DNA of 64,000 nt from Colius striatus (GCF_028858725.1 NC_084774.1:2330001-2394000); one strand, 5' to 3'. Positions 22,842 through 35,235 are shown, numbered from the stretch's first letter. Translations and numbers: made by a program. Notes: generated by a model from the sequence alone, not told the origin.

Positions 22842-24100
22842 GTCACGAATGTCACTGCTGGGCCACAGGCAGACGAGCAGTCTGTCTTCTCCAAGCCATG
22901 TTCAGTCTGAAGTTAAAAAGACTGATCATGCAGCTCTGGACAGTTATTTCAGAGTGCCCAGCTTTGGCTTTTTTGGTGATTTTTGCAACAGCTCTTGGCT
23001 TCTGATTCAGAACACTGAAGAAAGTGTCTTCCCAGACAACTACAGGGAAGAAAGAGACGAACCCTGGGAGCACAAACCAAAGCATCTGTGTGCTGAGGAG
23101 GGAGATGATGGGCAGCACCAGGCACAGTGCCCTAGATGGGTCTCTTCTCTGAGGACATTGTGGTAATTGCTGTTGGATGAGACCTACAGGCAAGAAATAC
23201 CATGTGAGGAAGGAGAGAGGAGATTAAGAAAGGGCTTAAGTGATTGGCAGAGGTATTGCTGATACTCATGCTCTGGACATGCATGCAAACAGCTGCTCCA
23301 TGAAGGTGTTTGCAAGAAGGTGTCAGTGACAGCAGTGATGATTTATGTCACAGTATTTGCACAGCCCCTGAGCTACAACCTGGTACCCAGGCTTGGTCAA
23401 GGCTGAGATGTTTGGATACATAGTGGTCCATCCATACCATAACTTAAAGCCTCTCAGTGTGGGTCAGTGGTGGAAGATGAATCTTAGATGTATGCAGGAA
23501 CATTACAGAAACAGGATAAGTTTATTGAAGACTTGATTTCCCCCCTCCCTGTGGAATAACGTTGTGTGAGTCATATTTGATCAGTAAGTTCCAGAAAATG
23601 GAAGCTGGAATCTTTCCGAGGCACAGAAACTATAAAACCAGATTGATTCTTTGGAATTTTTTAAAGAAATGGTGTTTTTTTATCTCAAAATATAAACACA
23701 GAGGAGCTGCCTCCCAAAACATTCTGATGGCTTTGCTAAGACAAAAAGCCATGTGAAATAATTCACTTCTTGCAACAACGATCGAATATTCCCCACGCCA
23801 GTACGACCAGAAAGTGATGAGGAGCATGTATTGGTGGTGTCAGAGTTATAAAACATTCAACCTGCACCAGTAAGCCTACTGAGTTTTAATAAATCTTGGA
23901 ATTCTGGGGAAATTTCAGAGGTTTGAGAGACTCGGGAAAAAGAAATTGAATTCAGCTCTGTGACAGGTCGCTGTGCTCAGCAGCAGTGAGTAGTAAATCA
24001 CGGGACTGTTGCTGCCGGTTGGATTTGATAATGTGATGGAAGGATGGTAGTTAATTCATGAGCACTGAGGGCAGGAGGAGCAAGATCATTCAGCCTGATG
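22842..24100. other. Spacer, no recognised feature
   Basis: Unique-looking sequence. The open frames at its left edge continue out of the LTR and show no recognisable domain. Confidence 0.4.
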
Positions 24101-24109
24101 AGCCCTGCT

Positions 24110-24380
24110 TACCCTTTGCAGAAAGGGGCTGGTGTTTGCCAGCAGCTCCGGGACAGCCTCGGAGCGGGAGGGCTGTGGACCCCGGCTGTGGAGGCGGGAA
24201 GGAGCTGCAGCTCGTGGCGCGATCGATCACCGGAGCAGCCGGTCTGGAGCAGGGCCATGGTGAGGAGCCCTCCAGCCCTGAGGGGAAACGAGCGGCGCAG
24301 CCAGCTGGGAGGGACTGACCGCAGCCGCCATTTCCCGCCCCGGCACCGCCCAGGGCAGCAGGGCCCTGAGGGTGGGCAGA
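24110..24380. promoter_or_regulatory. Isolated CpG-rich block between GDF5 and UQCC1
   Basis: GC- and CpG-rich sequence (TGGCGCGATCGATCACCGG near 24214; CATTTCCCGCCCCGGCACCG near 24329) in an otherwise CpG-poor spacer. The + strand has an ATG immediately followed by a consensus donor (ATG 24257-24259, GTGAGG 24260). The - strand has ATGGCGGC (24324-24331), a YY1-type promoter motif. It looks like a promoter CpG island, but no downstream gene is recognised. Confidence 0.4.
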
Positions 24381-24659
24381 GGGGAGTGGAGGGGTGTGGA
24401 GAAAAAATGAGGGAGCATGGACATGGATCCCGGGATATAATGTTAGGCCTGTTGGGGCAAGGCAGCCTGGGCTGTAGTTAAATGGATTTGGTGCACAATC
24501 AAGACCAGAGTCAGAGCCCTGGTTGAAGCAGTTGCTGTCATGCAGACAGTAGGCCGCATTCTGTTCCCTCAAAGTCGGGCTGTTCTTGGCTAAAAGTGGT
24601 CAACAACTTTGAGGAAAAGTGTCGTTTAGGCCCATCAGGGAACAAAGACCACGATTAGC

Positions 24660-25612
24660 CTCAAGTACCGAAGTGGCTGAGAATTGCTCAAGGGCAGGGA
24701 GAGCTTAATTGCCCCTTAAGGCTCAGGACAAAACAGAGCAGGCCACTGGGTTTGGGGAAGAGAACAGAAAATAATGTAATGCAACATCAGCTAAAACATA
24801 CCCCCAAAACCCAAAACATAACCAAGATAAAACAACACAGAGTGATACATCAATGAAGAGTCCAACCAGCCTTTTGAAGAACACCTTCTTGCCACCCCTC
24901 CCCTCTTCCCAGGCTCAGAGCCCTGATCCTGGGGCTTTTACCTTGTCCCCCCTGAACGGTTCGGGGGGGCAGGCAGTGGGGGTCTCAGTTAGTCCCAATA
25001 GCTTCTGCCGTTTGTCCCTCCTCAGGACGGGTGAACTCCACGCCAGTCCTCCCTGCGAGTCCGTGGGGTAACTCACACACACACAGCCCTGCACGGGCTG
25101 CTCCGATGCCCACTGACTCCAAAGGCTGCAGCTCGTCTCTGCCTCTCGTGTGGGGCTGCTCTGCGGCGTGCAGGCTCTCCAGCACGGCCTGGGCCATGGC
25201 CCCTCCCCACACAGTCCCTCTCCCGTCCGGGCTCACTCACACGGAGCTGCTGGTAACTCTCGGTCCTGCCATGGATCTCCAGAGGCTGCAGGGGCACAGC
25301 TGCATTCTCGCCACGGCTTGCAGAGGAGTCTCTGGTCTAGTGCTTCTCCTTCCTTCCTCCTTCTCTGGCTGAAGGGTCCGCGTGGTCACCTCCATCTTGT
25401 ATCACTCTCACACCTCCTGCCAGCACTTCAAATTCCCGTCCCTAAATAGTGCTGGCAGAGGTGCCAGATTGGCCCAGCTGGGCCAGAGGTGGGTGTGAAC
25501 CCAGGAGCCGGGGGAGAGTCCGCAAACTCTTTCTCAGGTCTTCACTGCAACCCACTCCCCCTGTTACTAAGCCAAAAGCTGCTCCTTGCTAAACCAGAAC
25601 AAAAAGCAAGAT
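24660..25612 (-). mobile_element. Solo LTR of an avian endogenous retrovirus
   Basis: It has the same order of segments as 21616-22841: an A-rich block, CCCCTCCCCTCTTCCCAGGCTCAG, a GGGGGGGCAGGCAGTGGGGG segment, a run of CTCC and CACGG modules, and ACTGCAACCCACTCCCCC near the right end. The left boundary is approximate. No internal retroviral genes are present. Confidence 0.6.
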
Positions 25613-25618
25613 GGGAAA

Positions 25619-25797
25619 ATGTGAGGGAGCTTTGGTTATGGCAGAAACCGCAGGTAGGATGAACATGAAAATGTGACCTATCAGCTGCTGGTGCTGAGCC
25701 AGCTTGAAGCTACTGTGTAAGTTAGAGCCTGCTCTCAATAAAGTGAAGATTTCTGCTGTCACTCACACTGAGTAGCATTGGATTTCTTCCCACCCAG
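25619..25797 (+). mobile_element. Possible retroviral LTR remnant with AATAAA
   Basis: The segment runs from TGTGAGGGAG to CCCACCCA. It contains CTCAATAAAGTGAAGATTTCTGCTGTCACTC (AATAAA at 25738-25743), laid out like a retroviral R-U5 end. This is a pattern judgement only, and no matching second LTR is visible. Confidence 0.3.
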
Positions 25798-25834
25798 TTG
25801 AGGATTGGACCCTAGGCTGAGAGCCACATGAAAT

Positions 25835-25874
25835 AGGCTTCGAGCTGGTTTTTTAGGCTTCGAGCTGGTTGTTA
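25835..25874 (+). repeat. 20-bp tandem duplication
   Basis: AGGCTTCGAGCTGGTTTTTT at 25835-25854 is followed by a near-copy at 25855-25874. A degenerate third copy (AGGCCAAGAGCTCG) follows. Confidence 0.7.
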
Positions 25875-26037
25875 GGCCAAGAGCTCGACTCCACGGCAGA
25901 GGGGAAGGGGCAGGTCCTGCTCTTCATCATCACGCAGCTCTTCATCATTGCTTCACTCTGTGTTGCTTTCTGTTTCTGTTTGTGAAGTTTTTGTTTGGTG
26001 GTGGATTGAATTAACTTTCATTTTCTCCCCCAAGTTC

Positions 26038-27270
26038 ATAGAACCACAGAATCACAGCATGGTGGGGATTGGAAGGGACTTTTACAGATCATCCAGCCCA
26101 ACTCCCTGGCAGAAGCAGCTCCCACCTACATCAGGTCACACAGGAATGTGTCCAGGTGAGTGCTGAAGCCCTCCAAGGAAGGAGCCTCCACACCTCCCTG
26201 GGCAGCCTGGGCCAGGGCTCCCTCACTCAAACACTGAAACAGCTTTTCCTTATATTTAAATGGACCTTTTTGTGTTCCAGCTTCATCCCATCAGCCCTTG
26301 TCCTGTTGCTGGATACAATAGAAAAAAGTGCTGCCCCAACCTCCTGACACCCACCAGTGAGATATTTGTAACTATTGATGAGCTCCCCCCTCAGTCTCCT
26401 CTTCTCCAGGCTGAACAGCCCCAGGTCCCGCAGCCTTTCCTCATAAGGCAGATGCTCCAGTCCCCTGATCATCTTGGTGTCCCTGCACTGGCCTCTCTCC
26501 AGCAGTTCCCTGTCCCTCTGGAGCTGGGGAGCCCAGAACTGGACACAGGGCTCCAAATGAAGCCTCAGCAGGGCAGAGAAGAGGGGCAGCAGAACCTCCC
26601 TGGCCCTGCTGCCCACCCTCTTCTTGCTGCCCCCAGGCTGCCATTGGCTTCTTGCCCACGAGGGCACGTTGCTGCTCATGGGCAGGTTCTTATCACCCAG
26701 CACTCCCAGGTCTGTGTCTGCAGAGCTGCTCTCCAGCAGGTCACCCCCAGCCTGTCCTGGTGCAGGGGGTTGTTCCTTCCCAGCTGCAGGACTCTGCCCT
26801 TGTCCTTGTTGAACCTCGTGAGGTTTCTCTCTGCCCAACTCTCAGCCTGTCCTGATGTCACTGACTGGCAGCACAGCCCCTGGGGAATCAGCCAGTGCTC
26901 CCAGTTTGGTGCCAGCAGGGAACTTGCTGAGGGTCCCTCTGTGCCCTCACCCAGGTGGTTGATGAAGATGTTGAACCAGACTGGCCCCAGAACCCATCCC
27001 TGTGGAACTCCACTGGCCACAGGCCTCCAACTCCATTCTGTGCCATTGGTCACCACCCTCTGGGCTCTGTCATTCAGCCTCTGTCTCCATCCACCTCCCC
27101 TCCACTCTCCAAGCCACACTGCCTGAGCTTTCTGAGGAGGATGTTGTGGGAGACAGTGTCCAAAGCCTTGCTGAAGTCAAGGCAGATGACATCCACTGCT
27201 CTCCTCTCCTCTAGCCAGCCGGTTATGCACTCATAGAAGGCATCAGGTTGGTCAGACAGGATTTCCCCTT
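26038..27270 (-). mobile_element. CR1 LINE, long 3' copy with reverse-transcriptase remnant
   Basis: The 3' end is at the left (ATAGAACCACAGAATCACAGC). Reading the minus strand, the copy extends back through the ORF2 tail into the reverse transcriptase, with FSKALDTVSHNILL and [21 protein letters not shown] still readable near 27000-27190. The frame is broken in several places, so it is inactive. It is the longest CR1 in the window. Confidence 0.93.
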
Positions 27271-27439
27271 GAATAGTTGAATAGTCCTGTCTGTTCTGCC
27301 TGGGGCTATAAGTGGTGACTGAGCCCTCTCTGTCCTCAGGGGATTCCTCAGACCCTCTGTACTTTTCCCTGTCTGGTTGGGGAGGAGTAAATGAGTGGCT
27401 CCTTTGTTCCTGGATGGGCCTAAACCATGAGACGAGGCA

Positions 27440-28036
27440 GCAGACAGGACTTTAGGAAGGACTGGGAGAGAACTAGAGAACAAATGAGGAAAAAAACCAC
27501 AGGCACTACAGAGTTTTACACATCTCAAATGCTGCAACAGAGCTGGAGAAGGGCAATAAGAATGGTTGGAAGTATGAAATGGCTTCTGTGAGAGGAGTGG
27601 TTGGACTGAAGTCCTTCAGTGAGAGGTGACTGTAGCAAGAAGGAAAAGCATGATGGCTAAGGATGTGGACTGGGAGAGAGTTTTCTCCCAAACAGTCACA
27701 ATGCTCCAAACGAAACTGGTTCAGCACATGTTTGTAACAAGCAGAAAGATACTGATTCCTGCAGTGTAGCCCAGCTGCAGAACTGCTGACCAGACTCTGT
27801 TTGGATGCTGAAAGTCTACATGTGTTTAAAAAATGCTCCATGAATAAGTCCCACGAACAGAACTCCACACAGAGTGGCTGCACAGGAACCCACGGGACGT
27901 TCTGAGCCACTGGTAGCTGGAAGCTAAGAACCTGTGCCAGGAAAACCTCACTGAACACTTGTCCTGCCCTTGTTTTCTTTGTAGGGATCTCCTGTTGCCT
28001 ACAGGAGATGGGCTAGATGGATCCATGACTCAGTGA
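27440..28036 (+). mobile_element. Old CR1-like LINE remnant
   Basis: A diverged sequence resembling the 3' part of ancient CR1 subfamilies: GAGCTGGAGAAGGGCAATAAGAATGGTTGGAAG, then AGTGAGAGGTGACTGTAGCAAG, ending GGAGATGGGCTAGATGGATC, which is close to the old CR1 3' UTR signature. Limits are uncertain. Confidence 0.45.
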
Positions 28037-28805
28037 AACTATTCTTATGCTGTGTATGAAGATCAAAACCTGTGCAGTGAGACCTCCTGGCTTAATGCAC
28101 AGAGAGGACTGTGCAAGGCAGTGCTGGAGCCCTGTTGGAGGGGTATGGCTTTCTGATGCAGCCTCTCATTTCCTACTGGCTGCTTTTTTAAAGGAAGCCT
28201 ATTTTTAAACTTCCTTGCAATTAAATGACGCCTCCTAGAGCTGGGCTTTTCGTATTTGGAAAGAGAGATACAGCATTAATTTAAAGACCAAAAGTTTTCA
28301 AAAGCTCACCACATTGAGCTCTGAGCTAGTTCTATGAATATTAGCACTTCATTTTTTAGGAAGCAGCCATTTCTACCAACTGTCCAGTTTCCACTTTGAA
28401 TCAGTGAATTGGCTTCTTTGTCTGCTACGTGAAAAAAAATGTACTCCCATGGGCATGAGCCTGTACAGACAGGGATGGATTTCTGTTCTATGCAAGAGGT
28501 ACATCAGCTTGGTTATGCTGCTGCTGAGCACCTTCCTTACCACGTTTTTCTTCTTGAGCTTTTTAGACCCTCACTTCTCCACACTTTTTGTGGTGTGAGT
28601 ACCAGAACTCAGGCAGGTTGCAGTGTCTCATCAATGTCACACAGACATTGCTAGCTCTGTACTTGTACTGAGTTTTGACCTTCGCTATAGACTGGGGTCC
28701 AAGCTTTCCCTTTCAGCCACAGCAGCACACAGGAGCTCCAGCTCAGCCTTCTGTAATGACCAGCACTGCTTTTCCATAATTGCTGCTATGAATAGCTTCT
28801 CGTTT
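28037..28805. other. Spacer, no recognised feature
   Basis: AT-rich unique-looking sequence with no exon or repeat that I can support. Confidence 0.4.
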
Positions 28806-29030
28806 GCATAGAATCGTTATGGTTGGAAAAGACCATCAAGATCATCAAGTCCAACCCCTCACCTCACACTGCCAGGCCTGTGACTAAACAACCACATCCC
28901 TCAGTACTTCATGTACGTGTCTTCTGGATGTCTCCAGGGATGGAGACTCCACCACCTCCCTGGGCAGCCCCTTCCAGTGCTGAGCAACCCTCTCAGGGAA
29001 AGAGCTCTTCCTAAGAAGGTTTTTTTTAAG
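28806..29030 (-). mobile_element. CR1-type LINE 3' end, antisense, different subfamily
   Basis: ATAGAATCGTTATGGTTGGAAAAGACC followed by AAGATCATCAAGTCCAACCCC is the reverse of the GGACTTGATGATCTT...TTCCAACC tail of another CR1 subfamily than most copies here. It is truncated at about 29030. Confidence 0.85.
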
Positions 29031-29282
29031 TTCTTACCTCAGAGTTGATAATCCTTATTACAGCTGAGTTAAAAAGCAGCTTAGAGCCACTAAAAAGTTC
29101 CTGCTTGACAAGATATATATAACTTCTGTTACTCATCATGAAGTAAATGTTACTTTGCTTTTTTAGGGTGAGGCACTGAGATAAATAAAGGTGCAACCTC
29201 ATGAGCCCTGTCAGTGTCAGACTCAGCAGCAGACACTCGTGTCCCAGCCTGGAAGGCTCACCACCTCTCTGTGAACACAGGG

Positions 29283-30164
29283 CACTGTCAGCAAGTTTGC
29301 TGATGATACTGAACTGAGGGGAGTGGCTGACACCCCAGAGGCTGTGCTGCCATTCAACCAGACCTGGCCAGGCTGGAGGGTTGGGCAGGGAGAAACCTAA
29401 TGAAGTTCAACAAGGGCAAGTGTAAGAGTCCTGCAGCTGGGAAAGAAGAACCCCATGTACCAGTGCAGGTTGGGGAATGAACTGTTAGAGAGTCATGAAG
29501 GGGAAAGGGACGTGGGGTGCTGGTGGGAGGCAGGATGAGCCTGAGGCAGCAACGTGCCCTCAAGGGCAAGAAGGCCAATGGCAGCCTGGGCTGTATGAGA
29601 AGGGCTGTGGGCAGCAGGTCAGAGAGGTTCTGCTCCCCCTCCTCTGCCCTCGTGAGGCCACATCTGGGATATTGCCTCCAGTTCTGGGCCCCTCAGTTCC
29701 AGAAGCACAGGGAGCTGCTGGAGAGAGTTCAGCACAGGGACACAGAGATGGAGTGGAGCAGCTCCCTTGTGATGAAAGGCTGAGGGAGCTGGGGCTCTGC
29801 AGCTTGGAGGAGACTGAGGGGTGACCTCATTCATGTCACAAATCCATCAAGGGTGGGTGTGAGGAGGCTGGAGCCAGGCTGTGCTCAGGGATGGCCAGGG
29901 ACAGGACAAGGGGCAACGGGCACAAGCTGGGACAGAAGAGGTTCCAAAGAGACACAAGGAAGAATTCCTTCCCTGTTGAGCTGAGGGAGCCCTGGCAGGG
30001 GCTGCCCAGATGGGCTGTGGAGGCTCCTTCTCTGGAGACATTCCAACCCAGCTGGATGAGTCCCTGTGTGCCCTGCTCTAGGTGGTGCTGCTCTGGCAGG
30101 GGGGTTGCCCTGGGTGAGCTTTCCAGGTGCCTTCCAGCCCTTAAGATTCTGTGATTCTGTGCCT
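29283..30164 (+). mobile_element. CR1 LINE 3' end, sense, 0.9 kb
   Basis: It begins in the ORF2 region encoding SKFADDTEL-like residues (GCAAGTTTGCTGATGATACTGAACTG) and proceeds through TGAAGTTCAACAAGGGCAAGTG. It ends in the perfect CR1 terminus GATTCTGTGATTCTGTG. It shares a subfamily with the inverted copy at 40253-40632. Confidence 0.93.
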
Positions 30165-33100
30165 TCAGGAGGGGTGAGCTCTTCAAGAACTGACAGCACT
30201 CTCTGCTTTTTGAAGTGCTGGGCCTCAAGAGCTGAGCAGAAGCCTGGCAGCCACCCTGTTCTCACACATCTTCACTAAAACCCTTTCTCTCAGGATGTTC
30301 TCCAGACATCCTGAGGACATGAAGATCAAGATGTGCTCTCTTTGGCGTGGATTTAAAGGTTATTTGAAAGCTGCTGTGGAGCAGATGCCTGGTCCATTGA
30401 GATGGTGTTCTGCTGTCAGCCCTCAGAAGCACACGCTTTCCCATCACTGCAGGAGACTCTTGCTGCGAGGCCACAGGGCAGCTCTGTAACCTGCTTGTGA
30501 TCCCTGGCCAGAGGCTGTGTGCTATGCAGAAGTGCTCACCTGTGCCCTGCCCTCCCTGCACGGTGCCAGCTGTCTTGTGGAGGTTTTAATTCTGGACACT
30601 GGGCTGTTTTTTTTTCCAGCGGCTCCCTGGTGCAGACAGTCCGTGAGATAAACAGGAACGCTCCCTTCTCTGGCTGGCAGGAGTGGTGTGAGGCACTCTC
30701 AGGACTCCTCTACTCATTGTCCAGCTTCGGAGAAGCTGCTGCACACAGGCTCTCTGGGGGATGCTGGGCCTTTTGCTTGGTCTTTTTTTCCAGGTTCTGG
30801 GCAGTACATTGACACTGCCTGAGGCACCAGTGCCTCAAGGATTCTCTAGAGCATCAGGAGCCTCTAGCTGACAGAGGAGAGGGCCACTGTTCTGCCCTAT
30901 CCACAGTACTTGGCCAACCCCCAGTGGGTCTTGTTGGGAGGCACGTGGGGGAAGGGAAGAGGGAGGGACTGCTGGGTGGTGGTGGTGTGAGGGATGATGG
31001 GGCTGTTTCTTTGTGCAAATGGTTCAGTCTTTGCTAAGGAGGCAGTGGCAGCGTGCCTCTGATAGATTATCCTGGACAGCCAAACCTCACCCCGTATTAT
31101 ATGGTTTTCATCATAAACATAAATGTACTTGGTATAAAACAGAAGGTCAGAAAGGTTTAAGACATGGTATATGAGAAAACATTTTCCAGATTTCAGCTTC
31201 CTCCAAGGTAATATGCAAGTGTAATTAAAACAGAACCTGGAAATATAGAGTACAGTACCCTATTGAAAGTGTGTTGTACGAGCTGAACTCCCTTCATTGA
31301 TAGTTTTCCAAAACACACAGCTGCAATAATCTTTATCCAGGAGAAGGGAATAAATTAAGTCTGAACACCTCTGTATATAGTGCAGTGCAGTGTATAGCCC
31401 TGCACCCCATGTAACCTCTGAGCGGTAATGGAAAGCTGAAGGAGGCGCAAGTGGAAAACCTCTCTGACCAGCAAACACTTTCTTCCTCAGAAAGCATTCA
31501 GATGGGAAGAAAAGCTCATGAAGCAGAGGCGGCTGAAGTACTGGGATGGCTTGTTTCTGACGTGGTCTGCTCAAGTCGTTGAGGCTCCGCAAGGGCAGGG
31601 AGCCAAAGCACACTCTGGGTTTGACAGGTGGGGAGGGAAACGTCCTGGGCTCGCCCCAGCACACAGCGAGTACTGACGGCAGCCTCCAGTGAATCAATGG
31701 GAGTTTATCATATTTAACAGTAGCAACAGCCACTAGGATATAGAAGCTCGGAAAAAGTCATCAGGTCCTATTTCTGCTTCCCCTGAGCAGTTCAGCCACT
31801 TCACTGAGGCTCAGGCTTCGCTTGCTAGGCTCCTCCAAACTCGGTGAGGTGCAGCACTGAGGAGCCTTCACATCTGCTTTTCCTCCTGCGGCACTGGTGC
31901 AGGAGAGGGGTGACTCCCTCCTGGAGACCAGGGTGAAGACTACTGTGCACCCCTAGCCAAGGAACTCCAGATCAGGGAATTGCCCAGCCTGTCAAATGCA
32001 CTGATTGCACTTCTTGAAAAGAGAGCTTATTTTCATATTTTGAAATAGAGTTTATCCTGGGAAACAGCAGCAGCAAATGTCTGCACCCCAACACCCCACA
32101 CTGAGTACTCAGCCTTCTGGAGAGGACTAAGCATCTTTAAGTGGCAAAAATGTGTAATTAACTTCCATTAAACGTCCTTTTTCAGCTTCTAATGTCACCT
32201 AAGGGTATACTTGCTCTCAAAGTGTCCAGGTTTTCTCTGCATGCAAAGGAGAAAAACTTTGCAAACCCAAAGTATGACAATTTCATTAGAAGCTGCCAGT
32301 TCAAGTTTAGAAATGCCACTTTCCTTCATTTCCCCGTGTAGTCAGACGGCCCCTCGCTGCATTTCTAGAACTCAGAGTTCTGGTAAGAGCCGTGTAGGCA
32401 TCCAAGCAAGCTCTGGAAGAAGTCTGTCCACATGTAGCAGAGCTCCAAGGGCCCATTATCACTGACCTACACTTCAAGTCTAAAAAGGTGCATGATGTGG
32501 TATCAGACCTGCACCAGCTGTCCTGGTACATACAAGGCCCTTTCAGAACCTGGAGCACTGTGAACACATGTTGCAAAGTGCTGCAAAGCCACTTGGAGAG
32601 CTGCAGGGGCCAGCTGGCAGCCTTGCAGGATTGACACTAAACCAGAGTTAATAAGAACTGCTGGACCTGAACCGAGTTTTTGTGATTGGGTTTCTGTTCA
32701 TCATGATCTCCAGAGCAGCCTGCAATACCCCTGTGGACTCTTCTTGCTCCTGTTAGCTGGAGTAGCCCAGCCCCGCTTGTCCCAGGTAACACAGAGATGC
32801 TGTTTCCTCATATGACCAGAAGATTTCTTTAGCTTTCCTTCTGCAGAAGCAGGAGGTTCAGAAGGAAAACGAATATAGCTTTACATCTCCATTTAGGCAG
32901 GAATTCCAGACTGGGTAGAGGAAAAGATGGAAGCTGAAAGAGCTGTACTTCTGCCCTAGCCTAAAGTATGTTTGCTTTTCAGAAGGAGGGAGATCTCAGG
33001 ACAGTTTGGGCTAACAGGTCTCTTATCAAGTTGCTTTTGATTCTTCACGTGACTGAGAGAGAAAAACACAAGTTGTTGTGGGACTTTATATATTTGGAAT

Positions 33101-34579
33101 ATTCTGAAGTGCTTGATTCACTTTAGACTCTAAAAGCACAGGCCTACATAAAAATCACCAGTCTGCTTTTCTGTGTGGGAACTGAAAAAGCATCTTCTAC
33201 AATAACAGCTGGAATAAAATGATGTGCTGGGAGGAAGCCAGGAGGTCAGGAATATAAAGTTATTTTTAAATGCCTTTGTTTAGCAGTTGTTTATCATTTC
33301 ATGTTAGACTACTGCACACACACTGCTGCTGTCAGAAGGCTTTTCTCTGTACAACTACACACTGTAGGGGCTCCAACTCACTAATGGCACAGAGGAGGCT
33401 TCAGAAGAGTGTTATCATTCTTCTCCATCACCTTCTCACATAAAAATGCTGTTACCAATGGTATTTAATATTGATTAGAATGTAAGCAAATGGAATAGAA
33501 ACCAGGGCTAGCTTTAACCTTCCTCTCTAGAATTAGCTGCAGGCACAAGAACAAAGTGAAATGTTGCATATCCCTGCCAGAGATCCACAGCTCCTGCACC
33601 GTTCTGCATCCAGCCCCACATCAGAACAACTCATTCACTAAACGTTGTCAGGTACAGTTAAACCTACTTCAGCAGATAGCTGCAGTGAGTCAGAGCATCT
33701 CCGAGACAAATGACTGCAGGCACGTGGCTCTGGGATGCCTGTGGAAAGCAAGGCTAAGCAGGTGATCCCATTGGCCCCCTGAGGCCTGACATTTAAGAAC
33801 AAATGAGAGATTTCTAAGGACTACTGTGGAGTTTCAGGGCCGTTAAAGCCATTGCTACTGCACTCTGGAGAAGCTGCGATCCCAGTAAATATGCTGGGAA
33901 AGAGAGGAGTAGAATGTTATAGTTCCCCAAGCCCTTTAAGCCAGCAGTGCTGCTGAAAAGAGCAGCCTTACTCTCTTCCCCAGCTGCTCCTGCTCACATC
34001 TGCACCAGCCTCCCGTGTACCAGGACTAACATTTGTGAGGTGATGTGGATGGGATCCAGATTAAGACCAACCTGGCAAAACAAGGCAGCTCATTTCAACC
34101 CGTGAGGCTGCTGCTCAGGTTCACTCTGTGGCCACATGAAAGCTGGTGCCAGCAGAAGCAGGGAGAGGGAGGTACTCAGCAGGGGCAGGGGATATCGCTC
34201 CTGGCAACAACGTGCTGGCTTCAGGGACGCTGGCACGAGGGGCTCTGCCATGTTCTCCTGGTTACTACCATCGTGGAACCCCTGTGCTGGCACCTGTGCA
34301 GGATCACACGTCTCCTGCTTGGGGTGGCCAGAAGGGCCAGATCAGCCTCAGCCAAAGGAAAAAATGTGGCTTTCATATTGCTGCCTCTTGCTGCCAAGCC
34401 CTGGAGCAAAAGCACAGCCACCATCCTGCTCATAGGTCAGGCCATCAGAGGAGAGAGCTGACAGTGCTGGGCAAGCACAGCTTTCCCCCCTGTCTAACGC
34501 CAGGCCTGGGGACCCTCCTCTGCTCTTTCCCCCTCCTGTTACTGAGATCTGTAATGAAAAAGTCACCGTCCAAACCCAT
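30165..34579. other. Repeat-poor spacer upstream of UQCC1
   Basis: About 4.4 kb with no gene recognised. The longest open frame (157 codons, minus strand, 31260-31733) has no recognisable domain and is probably chance. The AT-rich stretch near 31080-31260 and the one near 33060-33310 look like complex unique sequence and could be regulatory. Confidence 0.35.
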
Positions 34580-34850
34580 TGTTGTGGTTTAGAAAGCCAA
34601 CGTTAGTTTATTGCAGCACTGGGGATCACTCCTCCTAACATGCACATCGAGAAACAAAAGAAGAACACTCCTCATATACATCAAAGACAATGAATATTCA
34701 TACTCTCTCCAAGGATTACATGCCTGTCTAATACATATGCAACACGGGGTGACCTTTAACATGTTTTGGGTGGAGGGTCAAGGAGCATCATCATGCATGT
34801 TTAGCATGTACCTCATCTAGCTCATTCCCATACTTACAACTGTTGACTTG
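34580..34850. mobile_element. Possible ERV LTR fragment
   Basis: TGTTGTGGTTTAGAAAGCC at the left is LTR-terminus-like. It is followed by TTAGTTTATTGCAGC, which may be a reversed polyadenylation region. I cannot find the other end, so this is tentative. Confidence 0.3.
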
Positions 34851-34951
34851 AATATTGATTTTCTGGTTAATGAGGTGAAGGTGTCACTCTGGGCACTGTG
34901 CCTTTGCTGAAACTGTTCTGAAGCTGTTTGCTTGGTGGGGTGTGGTGGGTC

Positions 34952-35235
34952 CCTCCTCTCCAGTAATGAATGATAGGACGAGAGGAAATAGGCTCACACT
35001 GCAGCAGGGACGGTTCAGATTGGAGATGAGGAAGAACCTTCTCACCGAGAGGGTTGTTGAGCACTGGAATGGGCTGCCCAGGGAGCTGGGGAAGTTCCCA
35101 TCCCTGGAGACAGTCAAAAGACACACAGCTGAGGTGCTGAGGGCCATGGGTTAGTAACGGGCAGGGCAGTGTGAGGGGAGGGCTGGGACTTCATGAGCAT
35201 CAAGGGCTTTTTCAACCGTAGGGACTCTGTGATTT
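34952..35235 (+). mobile_element. CR1 LINE 3' end, sense, distinct subfamily
   Basis: GATAGGACGAGAGGAAATAGGCTCA, GGGTTGTTGAGCACTGGAATGGGCTGCCCAGG and the end GACTCTGTGATT are typical of CR1 subfamilies whose ORF2 ends in DRTRGNRLTL-like residues. The copy is short and 5'-truncated. Confidence 0.88.

Noticed and set aside
22492-23166. 224-codon open frame
   Set aside because: It begins inside the solo LTR and has no retroviral or cellular domain.
24090-24572. 160-codon minus-strand open frame across the CpG-rich block
   Set aside because: Long open frames are expected in GC-rich DNA; Pro/Ala/Ser-rich with no domain. The CpG block itself is reported separately.
26260-27126. 288-codon plus-strand open frame
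   Set aside because: It lies antisense to a CR1 copy, and the same antisense frame recurs in the other CR1 copies (for example 44709-45350).
31260-31733. 157-codon minus-strand open frame in the spacer
   Set aside because: No domain, no splice context and ordinary composition; consistent with a chance frame.
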